Assembly (NCBI GenBank): GCA_000752215.1
Contig: CCFG01000011.1
Span: 255,109-319,108, forward strand
Source of the DNA: a bacterium MS4
GTDB lineage: Bacteria; Bacillota; Clostridia; Oscillospirales; Acutalibacteraceae
DNA: 64,000 nt
Direction of reading: 5' to 3'
Below are positions 53,089-63,539 of this stretch, in pieces. Below the pieces are notes generated by a model. It did no database searches and was not told the origin of the DNA. It saw only the letters and a program-made list of their open reading frames with translations. Within the stretch, counting starts at the first letter, position 1; every line of letters starts with the position of its first letter. A program made the translations under genes and the position numbers.

Positions 53089-55908
53089 TTACAGCAATTT
53101 TTTCAGATATTTTCCGGTATAGGATTCCTTTACTTTTACGATCTGTTCCGGGGTTCCCTTTGCGATGACCTCACCGCCGCCGTCCCCGCCCTCCGGACCA
53201 AGGTCGATGATATAGTCGGCGGTTTTGATCAGGTCCAGATTATGCTCGATGACCACTACGGTATTTCCTCCGTCCACCAGCTTCTGGAGCACTTCGATCA
53301 GTTTGTGAACGTCCGCGATATGAAGTCCGGTGGTGGGCTCGTCCAGAATATAAATCGTTCTGCCCGTGGAGCGCTTGGAAAGCTCTGTTGCCAGCTTGAC
53401 TCTTTGCGCTTCGCCGCCGGAAAGGGTCGTTGCCGGCTGGCCGATTTTGACATAGCCCAGTCCAACGTCCTGCAGCGTCTGCAGCTTGCGGGCAATGCGC
53501 GGAATGCTGGAAAAGAACTCCAGTCCCTCTTCCACCGTCATCTCCAGCACATCATAGATGCTTTTGCCTTTATACTTGATCTCCAGCGTTTCACGGTTGT
53601 ATCGTTTCCCTTTGCAGACGTCGCAAGGAACGTAGACATCCGGAAGGAAATGCATCTCGATTTTGATGATGCCGTCGCCCTGACAGGCCTCACAGCGGCC
53701 GCCCTTTACATTAAAGGAGAACCGACCGGAATTGAACCCGCGCAGCTTGGCGTCCTGCGTGGAGGCATACAGCTCGCGGATATCCGTGAAGACGCCGGTA
53801 TAAGTAGCGGGGTTGGAACGGGGCGTTCTGCCGATGGGCGACTGGTTGATTTCAATCACCTTGTCCAGCTCCGAGAGCCCCTTGATTTCTTTAAAAGCGC
53901 CGGGACGGGATTTCGCACCGTTCAGTTCCGCCGCCAGGTATTTATATAATATTTCATTGATCAGCGAAGATTTTCCGGAACCGGATACACCGGTGACACA
54001 GACAAATTCCCCAAGCGGGATATCCACGTTCACGTTTTTCAGATTGTTCTGGGAAGCGCCGATGATTTTCAGCTTTTTCCCGTTGCCCTTGCGGCGTTTT
54101 GCGGGAATCTCGACCCTTTTTACCCCGCTCAGATACTGCCCGGTGATGGATTCCTTGCAGTTGACAATATCGTCCACGCTCCCGTTGAATACCACATGGC
54201 CACCGTGGATGCCCGCACCCGGGCCGATATCCACAATATGGTCGGAGGCGCGCATGGTGTCCTCGTCGTGCTCTACGACAATGACGGTATTCCCCAGGTC
54301 GCGCAGCCGCTTCAGCGTGGCAAGGAGCTTATCGTTGTCGCGCTGGTGCAGTCCGATGCTCGGTTCGTCAAGAATGTAAAGGACTCCCATCAGGGACGAA
54401 CCGATCTGCGTGGCCAGACGGATACGCTGGCTTTCCCCGCCGGAAAGCGTACCGGACGAGCGCGAAAGGGTAAGGTACTCCAGCCCAACGCTCTGCAGGA
54501 ACCCCAGACGGCTTCTGATCTCCTTTAAGATAGCGGTTGCAATCATGGTATCCCGTTCGGAAAGCTCCAGATGATTGATGAAATCCAGCGCCTGCGTGAC
54601 CGATTTGTCGCAGAAATCGCTGATATTGATGCCGCCCACGGTTACGGCCAGGCTGATCGGGGAAAGGCGCTTGCCATGGCAGGCATCGCAAGGAATCGCG
54701 CTCATATAGGATTCGATTTCCTCTTTGATCCAGTTGCTCTGCGTTTCACGGAAACGCCGCTCAAGATTATTGATGATTCCCTCAAATTCGGTTTTATAGA
54801 TCCCGCTTCCGTATTCGTTGCTGCGCTCAATCTGTATCTTTTCGCCCTTCGTACCATAAAGGAGGATATCGATTATTTCCGGCGGCAGCTTTCCAAGAGG
54901 CGTGTCGAGAGAAAAATGATAATGTTTGGACAGCGCCGTCATGTACATGGAGGCGATCGTGCTGCCTTCCATCGCCCATCCGCTGGCTTTCAGGCCGCCC
55001 TTGCTGATGGAAAGGGACTTGTCAGGAATAATCAAGTCGGGGTCAATTTTCATAAAGACACCGAGTCCCGTACATTTTGGGCACGCGCCGAACGGATTGT
55101 TAAAGGAAAACATGCGCGGAGTAAGCTCCTCCACGCTGATGCCGTGCTCCGGGCAGGCGTAGTTCTGGGAAAAGGTGATATCGTCTCCCCCGGCGACATT
55201 AATCACGATAATGCCGCCGGAAAGCGAGGAGGCCGTTTCGATGGAATCGGACAGTCGGGAGTGAATCGAGGGGTGGATGACCAGCCTGTCGACAATGACC
55301 TCGATCGTATGTTTCTTATTTTTTTCAAGCTGAATGGTTTCCGACAGATCATAGAGATTGCCGTCCACACGCACGCGGACAAAACCGCTCTTGCGCGCTG
55401 CGTCAAACTCTTTGGTATGTTCGCCCTTGCGTCCCCGCACCACGGGAGCAAGCACCTGAATCTTTGTTCCCTCTTCCAGATTGAGAATGCGGTCGACAAT
55501 CTGGTCAATGGTCTGCTGCTTGATTTCCCGTCCGCAGATCGGGCAGTGCGGGATTCCGATTCTCGCGTACAAAAGACGCAGATAGTCGTAAATCTCCGTT
55601 ACCGTTCCGACCGTGGAACGGGGATTTTTAGAAGTTGTCTTCTGATCGATGGAGATGGCCGGGGAAAGCCCCTCAATGTAATCCACATCCGGCTTTTCCA
55701 TCTGCCCCAGAAACTGGCGCGCATAGGATGAAAGAGACTCCACATAGCGGCGCTGTCCTTCCGCATAGATGGTATCGAAAGCGAGAGAGGACTTTCCGGA
55801 GCCGGAAAGTCCCGTGAAAACAATCAGTTTGTCCCTTGGAATTTCGATATCGATGTTTTTCAGATTATGTTCCCTTGCGCCTTTAACAAAAATGTTCTTT
55901 GCTGTCAT
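53089..55908 (-). CDS. uvrA: Excinuclease ABC subunit A
   Basis: A 939-residue damage-recognition ATPase. Two ABC modules are seen: Walker [10 protein letters not shown] (~residue 32) and GVSGSGKSS (~residue 640), with LSGGESQR and LSGGEAQR signatures. Zinc clusters are at [13 protein letters not shown] and CEACQGDG...CDVCKGK. ATG at 55908, 12 bases after GGAGG. Lies behind uvrB by 32 bases. Confidence 0.98.
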   Translation of the reverse strand: MTAKNIFVKGAREHNLKNIDIEIPRDKLIVFTGLSGSGKSSLAFDTIYAEGQRRYVESLSSYARQFLGQMEKPDVDYIEGLSPAISIDQKTTSKNPRSTVGTVTEIYDYLRLLYARIGIPHCPICGREIKQQTIDQIVDRILNLEEGTKIQVLAPVVRGRKGEHTKEFDAARKSGFVRVRVDGNLYDLSETIQLEKNKKHTIEVIVDRLVIHPSIHSRLSDSIETASSLSGGIIVINVAGGDDITFSQNYACPEHGISVEELTPRMFSFNNPFGACPKCTGLGVFMKIDPDLIIPDKSLSISKGGLKASGWAMEGSTIASMYMTALSKHYHFSLDTPLGKLPPEIIDILLYGTKGEKIQIERSNEYGSGIYKTEFEGIINNLERRFRETQSNWIKEEIESYMSAIPCDACHGKRLSPISLAVTVGGINISDFCDKSVTQALDFINHLELSERDTMIATAILKEIRSRLGFLQSVGLEYLTLSRSSGTLSGGESQRIRLATQIGSSLMGVLYILDEPSIGLHQRDNDKLLATLKRLRDLGNTVIVVEHDEDTMRASDHIVDIGPGAGIHGGHVVFNGSVDDIVNCKESITGQYLSGVKRVEIPAKRRKGNGKKLKIIGASQNNLKNVNVDIPLGEFVCVTGVSGSGKSSLINEILYKYLAAELNGAKSRPGAFKEIKGLSELDKVIEINQSPIGRTPRSNPATYTGVFTDIRELYASTQDAKLRGFNSGRFSFNVKGGRCEACQGDGIIKIEMHFLPDVYVPCDVCKGKRYNRETLEIKYKGKSIYDVLEMTVEEGLEFFSSIPRIARKLQTLQDVGLGYVKIGQPATTLSGGEAQRVKLATELSKRSTGRTIYILDEPTTGLHIADVHKLIEVLQKLVDGGNTVVVIEHNLDLIKTADYIIDLGPEGGDGGGEVIAKGTPEQIVKVKESYTGKYLKKLL

Positions 55909-55940
55909 TGATTATAATTTCCTCCGTAGCGTTTCGCCGG

Positions 55941-57902
55941 CTATTTTTCACCGTTCAGTTGTTTGATTTTGTCACGCAGATAAGCGGCGTGCTCGAATTC
56001 GAGCAGCTTTGCAGCCGCCTTCATTTCCTTTGTGAGCTGTTCGATCATCTGTCTTCTCTCGATCGGGCTCAGACGCTTCTGCTTCTTTCCCTTCTCGTCA
56101 TCTTTATGGGTGGAAATTTCGAGAATATCGGAAACCTTTTTCTTGATGGTTTTTGGAATAATCCCGTGTTCCCGGTTATACGCGGTCTGAATGGACCGGC
56201 GGCGTTCCGTTTCGCGGATAGCGGACTCCATGGACGGAGTGACCGTATCGCCGTACATGATGACCTGTCCCTTTGCGTTGCGCGCGGCGCGGCCGATTGT
56301 CTGAATCAGCGAACGCTCGGAACGCAGGAAGCCCTCTTTGTCCGCATCCAGTATGGCTACCAGCGAAACCTCCGGAATATCCAGCCCTTCCCGCAGCAGG
56401 TTGATGCCGACCAGCACGTCAAACTCTCCCAGGCGCAGGTCACGGAGAATTTCCATCCGTTCCACGGTATCGATATCGTGATGCATATATCTGACTCGGA
56501 TTCCCATTCCCTCCAGATAAGAGGTGAGATCTTCTGCCATTTTTTTGGTCAGGGTGGTAATGAGGACGCGCTCTCCGTCGGCGGTTCTCATGTTGATTTC
56601 GGAAATCAGATCGTCAATCTGCCCATCCGTCGGTTTGACGACAATCTCAGGATCGACCAGTCCGGTCGGACGGATCACCTGCTCCACGACCTGAGCCGAT
56701 TTTTCTTTTTCCAGATCGCCCGGCGTCGCACTGACGAAGACGGCCTGATTGACATGGTTGTAAAACTCGTCAAAATTCAGCGGACGGTTGTCAAACGCGG
56801 ACGGAAGGCGGAATCCGAAATCGACCAGCGACTGTTTTCTGGCCCGGTCGCCCGCGTACATGGAGCGGACCTGCGGAAGCGTCACATGGGATTCGTCCAC
56901 AAACAGCAAAAAGTCCTTCGGAAAGTAATCCAGAAGGGTGAACGGCGAGCTGCCCGGCTCACGCCCGGACAGAACGCGCGAATAGTTTTCAATCCCTTTA
57001 CAGAATCCGATTTCGGCCAGCATTTCCATGTCGTACCGTGTACGCTCCTGAATTCTCTGCGCCTCAATCAGCTTGCCGTTGGCTTTGAAAAACGCGACCC
57101 GTTCTTCCATTTCCCGTTCAAGATCGCCGATGGCGCGCTGCATCTTTTCCCGCGGGACAATGTAATGGGACGCCGGATAAATGGCAACGTGCTTTAAGAC
57201 GGCCTTGAGTTCCCCCGTCAGCGCGTTGATTTCACTGATCCGGTCAATTTCGTCGCCAAAGAATTCCACGCGAATCACCGTATCGTTCGACTGAGCGGGG
57301 AAAATCTCCACCACGTCGCCGCGGACCCGGAATTTATTACGGATAAAATTGATATCGTTCCGTTCATACTGAAGCTCAACGAGCTTGCGCAGCAGATCGT
57401 CGCGGCTCCTTTCCATGCCCGGACGCAGGGAAATCACCATGGTGCGGTAATCGATCGGATCGCCCAAGCTGTAAATGCAGGACACGCTGGCAACGATGAT
57501 GACGTCCCGGCGCTCCGAAAGGGCCGAGGTAGCCGAATGGCGCAGCTTGTCTATTTCATCATTGATCGCGGAATCCTTTTCAATATAGGTGTCCGTCGTT
57601 GCAATATAGGCTTCCGGCTGATAATAATCATAATAGGATACAAAATACTCGACCGCGTTTTCCGGAAAGAACTCCCGGAACTCGGAACAAAGCTGTGCGG
57701 CAAGCGTTTTGTTGTGAGCCAGAACCAAAGTGGGACGGTTCATCTGTGCGATAACATTCGCCATGGTAAAGGTTTTTCCGGAACCGGTCACGCCAAGCAG
57801 CGTCTGCTCACGGTAGCCGGTCTGCAATCCCTGAACAAGCTGCTGAACCGCCTTGGGCTGGTCTCCCTTCGGCTGATATTGTGAAACTAATTTAAAATCC
57901 AT
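55941..57902 (-). CDS. uvrB: Excinuclease ABC subunit B
   Basis: A 653-residue helicase-like protein that opens DNA at damage with UvrA and recruits UvrC. Walker [10 protein letters not shown] (~residue 39), the beta-hairpin [10 protein letters not shown] (~residue 94), [13 protein letters not shown] and a C-terminal UVR domain (~residues 615-653). ATG at 57902 after GGAG, four bases behind radC. Confidence 0.97.
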   Translation of the reverse strand: MDFKLVSQYQPKGDQPKAVQQLVQGLQTGYREQTLLGVTGSGKTFTMANVIAQMNRPTLVLAHNKTLAAQLCSEFREFFPENAVEYFVSYYDYYQPEAYIATTDTYIEKDSAINDEIDKLRHSATSALSERRDVIIVASVSCIYSLGDPIDYRTMVISLRPGMERSRDDLLRKLVELQYERNDINFIRNKFRVRGDVVEIFPAQSNDTVIRVEFFGDEIDRISEINALTGELKAVLKHVAIYPASHYIVPREKMQRAIGDLEREMEERVAFFKANGKLIEAQRIQERTRYDMEMLAEIGFCKGIENYSRVLSGREPGSSPFTLLDYFPKDFLLFVDESHVTLPQVRSMYAGDRARKQSLVDFGFRLPSAFDNRPLNFDEFYNHVNQAVFVSATPGDLEKEKSAQVVEQVIRPTGLVDPEIVVKPTDGQIDDLISEINMRTADGERVLITTLTKKMAEDLTSYLEGMGIRVRYMHHDIDTVERMEILRDLRLGEFDVLVGINLLREGLDIPEVSLVAILDADKEGFLRSERSLIQTIGRAARNAKGQVIMYGDTVTPSMESAIRETERRRSIQTAYNREHGIIPKTIKKKVSDILEISTHKDDEKGKKQKRLSPIERRQMIEQLTKEMKAAAKLLEFEHAAYLRDKIKQLNGEK

Positions 57903-57905
57903 TTT

Positions 57906-58691
57906 TTACTCCGTATCAAATCCGACATCAAAAATTCCCGGCATGATTCCGCTTTTCGCGATCGAAAAATAATCGTTGTCGCTCACGATAATATGATCGA
58001 TGAGCTTTACCTCCACAATATTCAGTGCTTCATAGACCCACTGTGTGGAACTTAAATCCTGCTTCGAGGGCATACAGTCTCCGCTCGGATGATTATGTGA
58101 TAGAATCGCGTAAGCCGCGTTATACTCCACCGCCAGCCGGACAATCTTCTTGATATAAATATTGGCGGTGGTGACAGTGCCTTCATTGACCACACCGCAG
58201 TAAATCAGCCGGTTTTTGCTGTCGAGGAGCATCAGTACGATGACCTCGTCCGAACGGCCGATAAATTTGCGGGTCAAAAGCATGCCTGCTTCATTATAAC
58301 TGAAAATCACATTTTTGTCTTTATCCAAATTTTCCTGGTAACGACGGCACAGCTGCGGAATGAGTTTCATCAGCGTTGCCGCCGACTTCCCCACGCCCTC
58401 CACTTTCATCAGTTCTTCATAGGGCGCGTCGAACACCCCCGACAGCGACCCGAATTTCTGCAGAAGCGCATGGCCGATGGGATTGGTGTCCTTTAAAGGG
58501 ATCGCGTAAAAAAGAAGCAGCTCCAGAACCGCGTGCGGCTCAAAAGAGTCAAGCCCGTCCTTCAGGAATCTGTTTTTCATGCGGTCCCTGTGGCCGCCGT
58601 GCACGGGCTGGGCCTCGTTACTGATTTCCGACGGCTGTTTCCCGAGCCGCTCCTTGTTTTCCTCCAACGATGCCCGCCCCCAATCATCCAT
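57906..58691 (-). CDS. radC: RadC-family JAB1/MPN protein
   Basis: A 261-residue protein. The N-terminal helix-hairpin-helix is near VEGVGKSAATLMK, and the MPN metalloprotease-like motif is ILSHNHPSGD (~residues 194-203). Despite its name its role in repair is doubtful. The start is the ATG at 58691 overlapping the pyrE stop (TGATG); the upstream in-frame region is pyrE. It is tightly packed with uvrB. Confidence 0.93.
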   Translation of the reverse strand: MDDWGRASLEENKERLGKQPSEISNEAQPVHGGHRDRMKNRFLKDGLDSFEPHAVLELLLFYAIPLKDTNPIGHALLQKFGSLSGVFDAPYEELMKVEGVGKSAATLMKLIPQLCRRYQENLDKDKNVIFSYNEAGMLLTRKFIGRSDEVIVLMLLDSKNRLIYCGVVNEGTVTTANIYIKKIVRLAVEYNAAYAILSHNHPSGDCMPSKQDLSSTQWVYEALNIVEVKLIDHIIVSDNDYFSIAKSGIMPGIFDVGFDTE

Positions 58692-59272
58692 CAGATTTTT
58701 CTGCTGCCCGGTTTGACGGGAGCCGGAGCACCGGCCTTGCACAAAGGACATTCTTCCGGTTCCCAGGATTCCACTTCAACGGAAACGACCGCCTTAAAGG
58801 GAACGCCGAAATCGATTTTTCCGCCTGTCCGGTCAACAATGGAGCCGACACCGACCACTTCGCCGCCGGCTTCTTTTACCAGCTCGATCACCTCACGGAC
58901 CGAGCCGCCGGTCGTCACTACGTCTTCCACCACAAGCACCCTGTCCCCGGAGTTTACGGAGAAGCCGCGCCGCAAAGCCATTTTTCCGTCCTCGCCGCGC
59001 TCTGTGAAAAAGTTTTCGCAGTGAAGCGCGCGGCTGACTTCGTAAGCCATCTGGACCGCCCCCATCGCCGGTCCGATGACGATCTGAACATTATCATGAC
59101 AATACTGTTCCGCAAGGGCCGCGCAAAGCTCCTCACTGTACCTTGTATTGCGAAAAATCCTGGCGCATTGGAGGTATTTGTTGCTGTGCCTGCCGGAAGT
59201 AAGCTTGAAATGCCCCTCCAGCAAAACCCCAGCCTCTTCCAAAATCTCCATGACCCTTTGCTGTGTTATCAT
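58691..59272 (-). CDS. pyrE: Orotate phosphoribosyltransferase
   Basis: A 193-residue enzyme joining orotate and PRPP in pyrimidine synthesis. The PRPP loop is VLVVEDVVTTGGS (~residues 113-125), with GHFKLTSGRHSNKY near the N-terminus. The C-terminal ECPLCKAGAPAPVKPGS extension is found in some clostridial copies. ATG at 59272 after GGAG. First gene of pyrE-radC-uvrB-uvrA; other pyr genes are not here. Confidence 0.95.
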   Translation of the reverse strand: MITQQRVMEILEEAGVLLEGHFKLTSGRHSNKYLQCARIFRNTRYSEELCAALAEQYCHDNVQIVIGPAMGAVQMAYEVSRALHCENFFTERGEDGKMALRRGFSVNSGDRVLVVEDVVTTGGSVREVIELVKEAGGEVVGVGSIVDRTGGKIDFGVPFKAVVSVEVESWEPEECPLCKAGAPAPVKPGSRKI

Positions 59273-59304
59273 AAATCCGTTCTCCTTCTCGCATATTTCA
59301 TTCT

Positions 59305-59333
59305 ATTATATACTAAAAAATCTCTTTTGAAAA
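59305..59333 (-). promoter_or_regulatory. Sigma-A promoter of pyrE-radC-uvrBA
   Basis: On the - strand, TTTTCA (59328-59333), 17-base spacer, TATAAT (59305-59310). I see no LexA-type operator (CGAAC-N4-GTTCG) nearby. Confidence 0.6.
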
Positions 59334-59422
59334 GTATTTCCGACTGTTGCCGCGGCCTTATCCGTGATATAATCTGGAAAGGCAGAAGCACTGAAAATGT
59401 ATTAAGTTAGGAGTCTTTCCAT

Positions 59423-60382
59423 ATGAAAGAAATAACCATAGGCGCAAACGACGCCGGACAGAGGATGGACAAGTTTCTCACGAAATCCTTCAGCAACCTC
59501 CCCCAATCCATGATGTACAAAAGCATCCGTAAAAAAGATATCAAGCTGAACGGGAAGCGGTGTGAAATTTCCACCCGACTGAATGAGGGCGACATTCTCA
59601 CCCTGTATTTAAAAGACGAATTTTTTCAGCAGGAGCAAAAGGAATACGACTTTCTGAAAGCACCGAACAAGCTCACGGTGATTTATGAAGACGAAAATAT
59701 CATGATTTTGGATAAAAAGCCGGGATTAATCGTACACCCGGATGAAAATTATCATTTTGATTCCCTGATTGCCCGAGTTCAGCATTATTTATATGAAAAA
59801 GGGGAATACCGCCCCGAAAACGAAAATTCGTTCGCCCCGGCCCTGATTAACCGGATCGACCGGAACACCGGCGGCATTGTAATGGCGGCGAAAAACGCGG
59901 AAACCCTTCGCGTGATGAATGAAAAAGTAAAAAAGCGCGAAATGCAGAAGCTGTATCTCTGCATTGTCCATGGAAAAATGAATCCGAAAGAAGCGGTGCT
60001 GGAAGGCTTTCTCGAAAAAAACGAGAGTCAGAACCGCGTCTATATTTCCCACAGGCCCACCGCGGACACCAAATCGATCAAAACGCGCTACCGGGTGCTC
60101 GAAGAGCGCGGAAGCTTCAGCCTGCTGGAGGTAGAGCTCCTGACCGGACGCACCCACCAAATACGCGCGCACCTTGCTTCCGTCGGCCACCCGCTCGCCG
60201 GGGACGGAAAGTACGGCACGAACGCGATCAATAAGCAAACCGGATTTTCCTATCAGGCCCTTTACTCCTACAAGCTGAAATTCACCTTCGACACGGACGC
60301 GGGGCTTTTGAATTACCTGAACGGCTCGGAATATGAAGTGAAGGATATCTGGTTCTTAAAAGACTTTTACAGCTGGGCGTAA
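59423..60382 (+). CDS. RluA-family pseudouridine synthase
   Basis: A 319-residue pseudouridine synthase. The N-terminal S4-like domain (residues ~1-65) is followed by the catalytic Asp146 in INRIDRNTGGIVM. GRTHQIRAHLASVGHPLAGD confirms the RluA/RluC/RluD class. It modifies 23S rRNA or tRNA; the exact site cannot be told. ATG at 59423 with AGGAG at 59410-59414. Divergent from pyrE, convergent with the his operon. Confidence 0.93.
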   Translation: MKEITIGANDAGQRMDKFLTKSFSNLPQSMMYKSIRKKDIKLNGKRCEISTRLNEGDILTLYLKDEFFQQEQKEYDFLKAPNKLTVIYEDENIMILDKKPGLIVHPDENYHFDSLIARVQHYLYEKGEYRPENENSFAPALINRIDRNTGGIVMAAKNAETLRVMNEKVKKREMQKLYLCIVHGKMNPKEAVLEGFLEKNESQNRVYISHRPTADTKSIKTRYRVLEERGSFSLLEVELLTGRTHQIRAHLASVGHPLAGDGKYGTNAINKQTGFSYQALYSYKLKFTFDTDAGLLNYLNGSEYEVKDIWFLKDFYSWA

Positions 60383-60436
60383 CCCATTCGGGCTCGCCGG
60401 GCGCCGCGAAAACGTGGCAGATGTGCGGCTGCCTGT

Positions 60437-60483
60437 GCTGAAAAGAGCCGGCGCACACGCGCCGGCTCTTTTCAGCTGTTTTT
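60437..60483. terminator. Terminator between the RluA-type gene and hisE
   Basis: An 18-base perfect stem (60437-60454 with 60459-60476; core GAGCCGGCGC), loop ACAC, then T residues on the + strand. The right arm overlaps the hisE stop, so both convergent transcripts may end here. Confidence 0.85.
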
Positions 60484-60798
60484 ATCTACCTGATGAAAGG
60501 TTTTCAGGTTTCCTGTTTTTTCACTGCGCCTTTCCAGCTCAGCCTGGATGTCTTCCAGGGAGATGCCTTCGTTGACCATTAAAACGGTCAGATGATACAG
60601 CAGATCCGATATTTCAAGGACGGTTTCGGCATTGTCCCCGTTTTTGGCGGCGATCATCACCTCGCTGCACTCTTCCCCGCATTTCTTCAAAATCTTATCA
60701 AGGCCCTTATCAAACAGGTAACAGGTATAGGACCCTTCCGAACGGGTTTCTTTTCTGCTCTGTATGGTACTGTATAGCTCCTGCCAGGTGTCAAGCAT
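60472..60798 (-). CDS. hisE: Phosphoribosyl-ATP pyrophosphatase
   Basis: A 108-residue all-alpha MazG-like pyrophosphohydrolase for histidine step 2. The acidic metal motif [12 protein letters not shown]-x-D and [13 protein letters not shown] are seen. Start ATG at 60798 after GGAGGG; upstream in-frame codons lie inside hisI. It overlaps hisI by eight bases, so the two enzymes that are fused in many bacteria are separate but coupled here. Confidence 0.95.
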   Translation of the reverse strand: MLDTWQELYSTIQSRKETRSEGSYTCYLFDKGLDKILKKCGEECSEVMIAAKNGDNAETVLEISDLLYHLTVLMVNEGISLEDIQAELERRSEKTGNLKTFHQVDKNS

Positions 60799-61147
60799 CG
60801 TTATCCCTCCAGATTTCATTAAAAAAGCAGCTGTGCGCGCCCGTGTGACAGGCGGCGCCGGTCTGTCTGACGACGACCAGAAGGGTGTCGTCATCACAGT
60901 CGCCATGAATGCTCACAACCTTCTGCAAATGCCCGGAGGTCGCGCCCTTATTCCAAAGCTCCTGACGGGAACGGCTGTAAAACCAAGTATATCCCGTCTC
61001 AAGCGTTTTTCTCATGGACTCCCGGTTCATATAGGCCAGCATCAAAACTTCGTTTGTTCCGTATTCCTGAACGATTGCCGGAAGCAAATCGGATTTTTGA
61101 AAAAAGCGATCTATAAAGGTATTACCCCTTACATCAATGCATTCCAT
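60791..61147 (-). CDS. hisI: Phosphoribosyl-AMP cyclohydrolase
   Basis: A 118-residue zinc enzyme for histidine step 3. The signature [29 protein letters not shown] is clear, with the Cys in [14 protein letters not shown] completing the zinc site. The ATG at 61147 follows AGAGGA; a longer in-frame start overlaps hisA. Overlaps hisA by 14 bases and hisE by eight. Confidence 0.95.
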   Translation of the reverse strand: MECIDVRGNTFIDRFFQKSDLLPAIVQEYGTNEVLMLAYMNRESMRKTLETGYTWFYSRSRQELWNKGATSGHLQKVVSIHGDCDDDTLLVVVRQTGAACHTGAHSCFFNEIWRDNDA

Positions 61148-61871
61148 TTGTTTTTTCCTCTCCGCAAAGCGCAATTGCTGCTTTCAAATCGAGCGCACCA
61201 GTATACAGGGCTTTCCCACAGATTGCCCCATAAAGCTTCAAATCTAGTAAATTTGTGATATCTGCAAGGCTGCTGACACCGCCGCTCGCGATAATATGGC
61301 AGGAAACCGCATGATTCAGTTGGTCCAGCATTTCCAGATTCGGACCGGTCAAAGTACCGTCCCGGGAAATATCTGTGAAGATGATATACTTTACTCCATA
61401 TTGTTCCATCCTTTTGGCAAGCTCAAGATAATCCACCGTTGAGGTTTCCGTCCAGCCCTGCGCGGCAACCTTGCCGTTTAAGGCATCGATTCCTACCGCA
61501 ACGCGTTCTCCATATCTCTGAACAGATTCCTTGACAAGATGGGGATCGTTCAGCGCTGAAGAACCTAAAATGACTCTTGAAACGCCATTGGAAAGATAAA
61601 AATCAATCGTTTCAATGCTTCTGATTCCGCCGCCGATTTCTATTTTCAGCCCGGAATTCTGCAGTACTTTAAAAATGATTTCCGAATTTACGGGATGAGC
61701 CACTTTTGCGCCGTTCAGATCGACAACATGCAGCCACCTTGCTCCCGCAGATTCAAAAGCCCCGGCGGCGGACAGCGCGTCCTGCGCCACTTTATGCGCC
61801 GTACTGTAATCACCCTTTACCAAACGCACGCATTCGCCGTCTATAATATCGATTGCTGGCAAAATAACCAT
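61134..61871 (-). CDS. hisA: ProFAR isomerase
   Basis: A 245-residue (beta-alpha)8-barrel isomerase. The N-terminal catalytic Asp is in [15 protein letters not shown]; phosphate-binding loops are GGGIRS and IASGGVSS, with a second Asp in [14 protein letters not shown] at 61871 after GGAG. Its expected neighbours hisH and hisF are not in this cluster. Confidence 0.96.
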   Translation of the reverse strand: MVILPAIDIIDGECVRLVKGDYSTAHKVAQDALSAAGAFESAGARWLHVVDLNGAKVAHPVNSEIIFKVLQNSGLKIEIGGGIRSIETIDFYLSNGVSRVILGSSALNDPHLVKESVQRYGERVAVGIDALNGKVAAQGWTETSTVDYLELAKRMEQYGVKYIIFTDISRDGTLTGPNLEMLDQLNHAVSCHIIASGGVSSLADITNLLDLKLYGAICGKALYTGALDLKAAIALCGEEKTNGMH

Positions 61872-61892
61872 AGCCGTCTCCTATAGATAAAT

Positions 61893-62468
61893 TTACAATG
61901 ACCCCTTAGTCGAGAGTACCCCGGCGGAAGTTTTTGCAACCGCCAGACGCATGGCGTGGGCAACGGCTTTGAACATTCCCTCGATCTCATGGTGCGCATT
62001 TTTGCCATATTCAATACGGGTGTGGAGCGTGATTCCGGCATTGAATGCGAAGGCGCGCAGAAATTCTTCCGTCAGGCAGGTATCGAATTCCCCCACCCGT
62101 TCCTGTTCGAACTCCGCCTGAAAAACAAGGTACGGTCTCCCGCTGATGTCCACGGAGGCAAAGGCAAGCGCTTCATCCATTGGCACAAAAAAGGTACCGA
62201 AACGGGCGATTCCCGATTTGTCGCCAAGAGCCTCTGCAAAGGCTTTTCCCAAAACAATGCCGACATCCTCAACCGTGTGATGACCGTCGATCTCCAAATC
62301 GCCGATCGCCTCTACGGTGAGTCCGAAGCCTCCGTGTACGGCAAAGGCATTGAGCATATGGTCAAAAAAGCCGATTCCGGTTGAAATGCTCACTTCGCCG
62401 CCGTCAAGGGAAAGCGAAACAGCAATATCCGTTTCCTTGGTTTTGCGTTTTTGTACCGATGTCCTCAT
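61893..62468 (-). CDS. hisB: Imidazoleglycerol-phosphate dehydratase
   Basis: A 191-residue dehydratase. Manganese-binding His clusters are visible in GFFDHMLNAFAVHGG, GDLEIDGHHTVEDVG and GKNAHHEIEGMFKA. Only the dehydratase domain is present. ATG at 62468 is five bases after GGAGGCGG; an upstream ATG at 62489 lies on the site. hisA follows after 21 bases with no hisH between. Confidence 0.96.
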   Translation of the reverse strand: MRTSVQKRKTKETDIAVSLSLDGGEVSISTGIGFFDHMLNAFAVHGGFGLTVEAIGDLEIDGHHTVEDVGIVLGKAFAEALGDKSGIARFGTFFVPMDEALAFASVDISGRPYLVFQAEFEQERVGEFDTCLTEEFLRAFAFNAGITLHTRIEYGKNAHHEIEGMFKAVAHAMRLAVAKTSAGVLSTKGSL

Positions 62469-62485
62469 TTTTCCGCCTCCCTTTG

Positions 62486-63538
62486 TCATTGAATCACTGT
62501 TTCAAAAACTTTGATAAACTCTTTGTTTTCTTCCATCGTACCTGCCGTCACCCGCAGGAAATCGCCCATAAAGCGGACGGCAATCCCTGATTTTAATAAG
62601 GCGAGAAAAATTTCCTCCGCCTGGGCAATCTGAAGGAATACAAAATTTGTTGCGGTGGGGTACACATGCATTTTTTCACTGTTGTCTTTTTCTATGCGCA
62701 CCATTTCCGAATAGAGCATATTCCGGGAAGCAACAATGCTGTCTATACCGGAATGGACTAAATCGGGTTCCTTTAAAATAAGGGAACCGATTTTCTGAGT
62801 GAGTAAGTTCACATTATAGGGCGATTTGACCGCTTTCAGCGCGTTTGTCAGTGTCGGATTTGCCACGGCAAACCCGAGCCGGATGGCCGCCATACCAAAC
62901 GCTTTGGAGCAGGTTCTCAGAATCATGAGATTATCGTATTGCTCCACCTCGCCCAGCAGGGACTGGTCCCAAAAGTCCATATAGGCTTCGTCAAGCACCA
63001 CCAGCGCCTTCACCGATGTAATCAGCCGCCGGACTTCCTCTTTTGACAGTCCAAGCGAAGTGGGATTGCACGGATTGGAAAAAAGAATCAGCTTGACGTC
63101 GTTTGCATTGACCAGTTCAATCACCTTATCCACATCGATGGTCAGATCTGGATTTTTAGCGTAGACAATGCTTTTCGCCTCCACAATGGAGGCATAAAAG
63201 CGATACATGGAAAAATCCGGGGACACCGTCAGCATCGCATCACCCTTCATCAAAAAGGCACCGCAGATAACGGATATCAGTTCGTCGGAACCGTTTCCGG
63301 CCGTAACATGGGCGGGATTGACCTGATAAAATTCCGCAAAGCTTTCGCAAAGCTCCGACGCCATCGGATCCGGGTACCGGTTATAAGCGGTAAACGCCGC
63401 AGATTCCATGATCTTCAACGCAATCCGGTTCGGAATGGGAAGAAAGGACTCGTTGGCGTCCAGACGAATCGGATAGCTGCCGGTAATCGGGTCATACGGG
63501 CGCAGATCCCTGATTTTTTCATTTAACTGGTAAGCCAT
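62486..63538 (-). CDS. hisC: Histidinol-phosphate aminotransferase
   Basis: A 350-residue PLP class II aminotransferase. The PLP lysine is in TCSKAFGMAAIRLGF (~residue 220). LILFSNPCNPT and LVVLDEAYMDF are the substrate and cofactor loops. ATG at 63538 after GAGG, one base behind the hisD stop, so translation is coupled. Confidence 0.95.
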   Translation of the reverse strand: MAYQLNEKIRDLRPYDPITGSYPIRLDANESFLPIPNRIALKIMESAAFTAYNRYPDPMASELCESFAEFYQVNPAHVTAGNGSDELISVICGAFLMKGDAMLTVSPDFSMYRFYASIVEAKSIVYAKNPDLTIDVDKVIELVNANDVKLILFSNPCNPTSLGLSKEEVRRLITSVKALVVLDEAYMDFWDQSLLGEVEQYDNLMILRTCSKAFGMAAIRLGFAVANPTLTNALKAVKSPYNVNLLTQKIGSLILKEPDLVHSGIDSIVASRNMLYSEMVRIEKDNSEKMHVYPTATNFVFLQIAQAEEIFLALLKSGIAVRFMGDFLRVTAGTMEENKEFIKVFETVIQ

Positions 63539-63539
63539 T

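Noticed and set aside
54571-55731. 386-codon + strand frame opposite uvrA
   Set aside because: UvrA is certain on the other strand; the frame has no family features.
60799-60906. N-terminal extension of hisE by 36 codons
   Set aside because: It lies inside hisI in another frame, has no similarity to HisE, and the ATG at 60798 has its own GGAGGG site.
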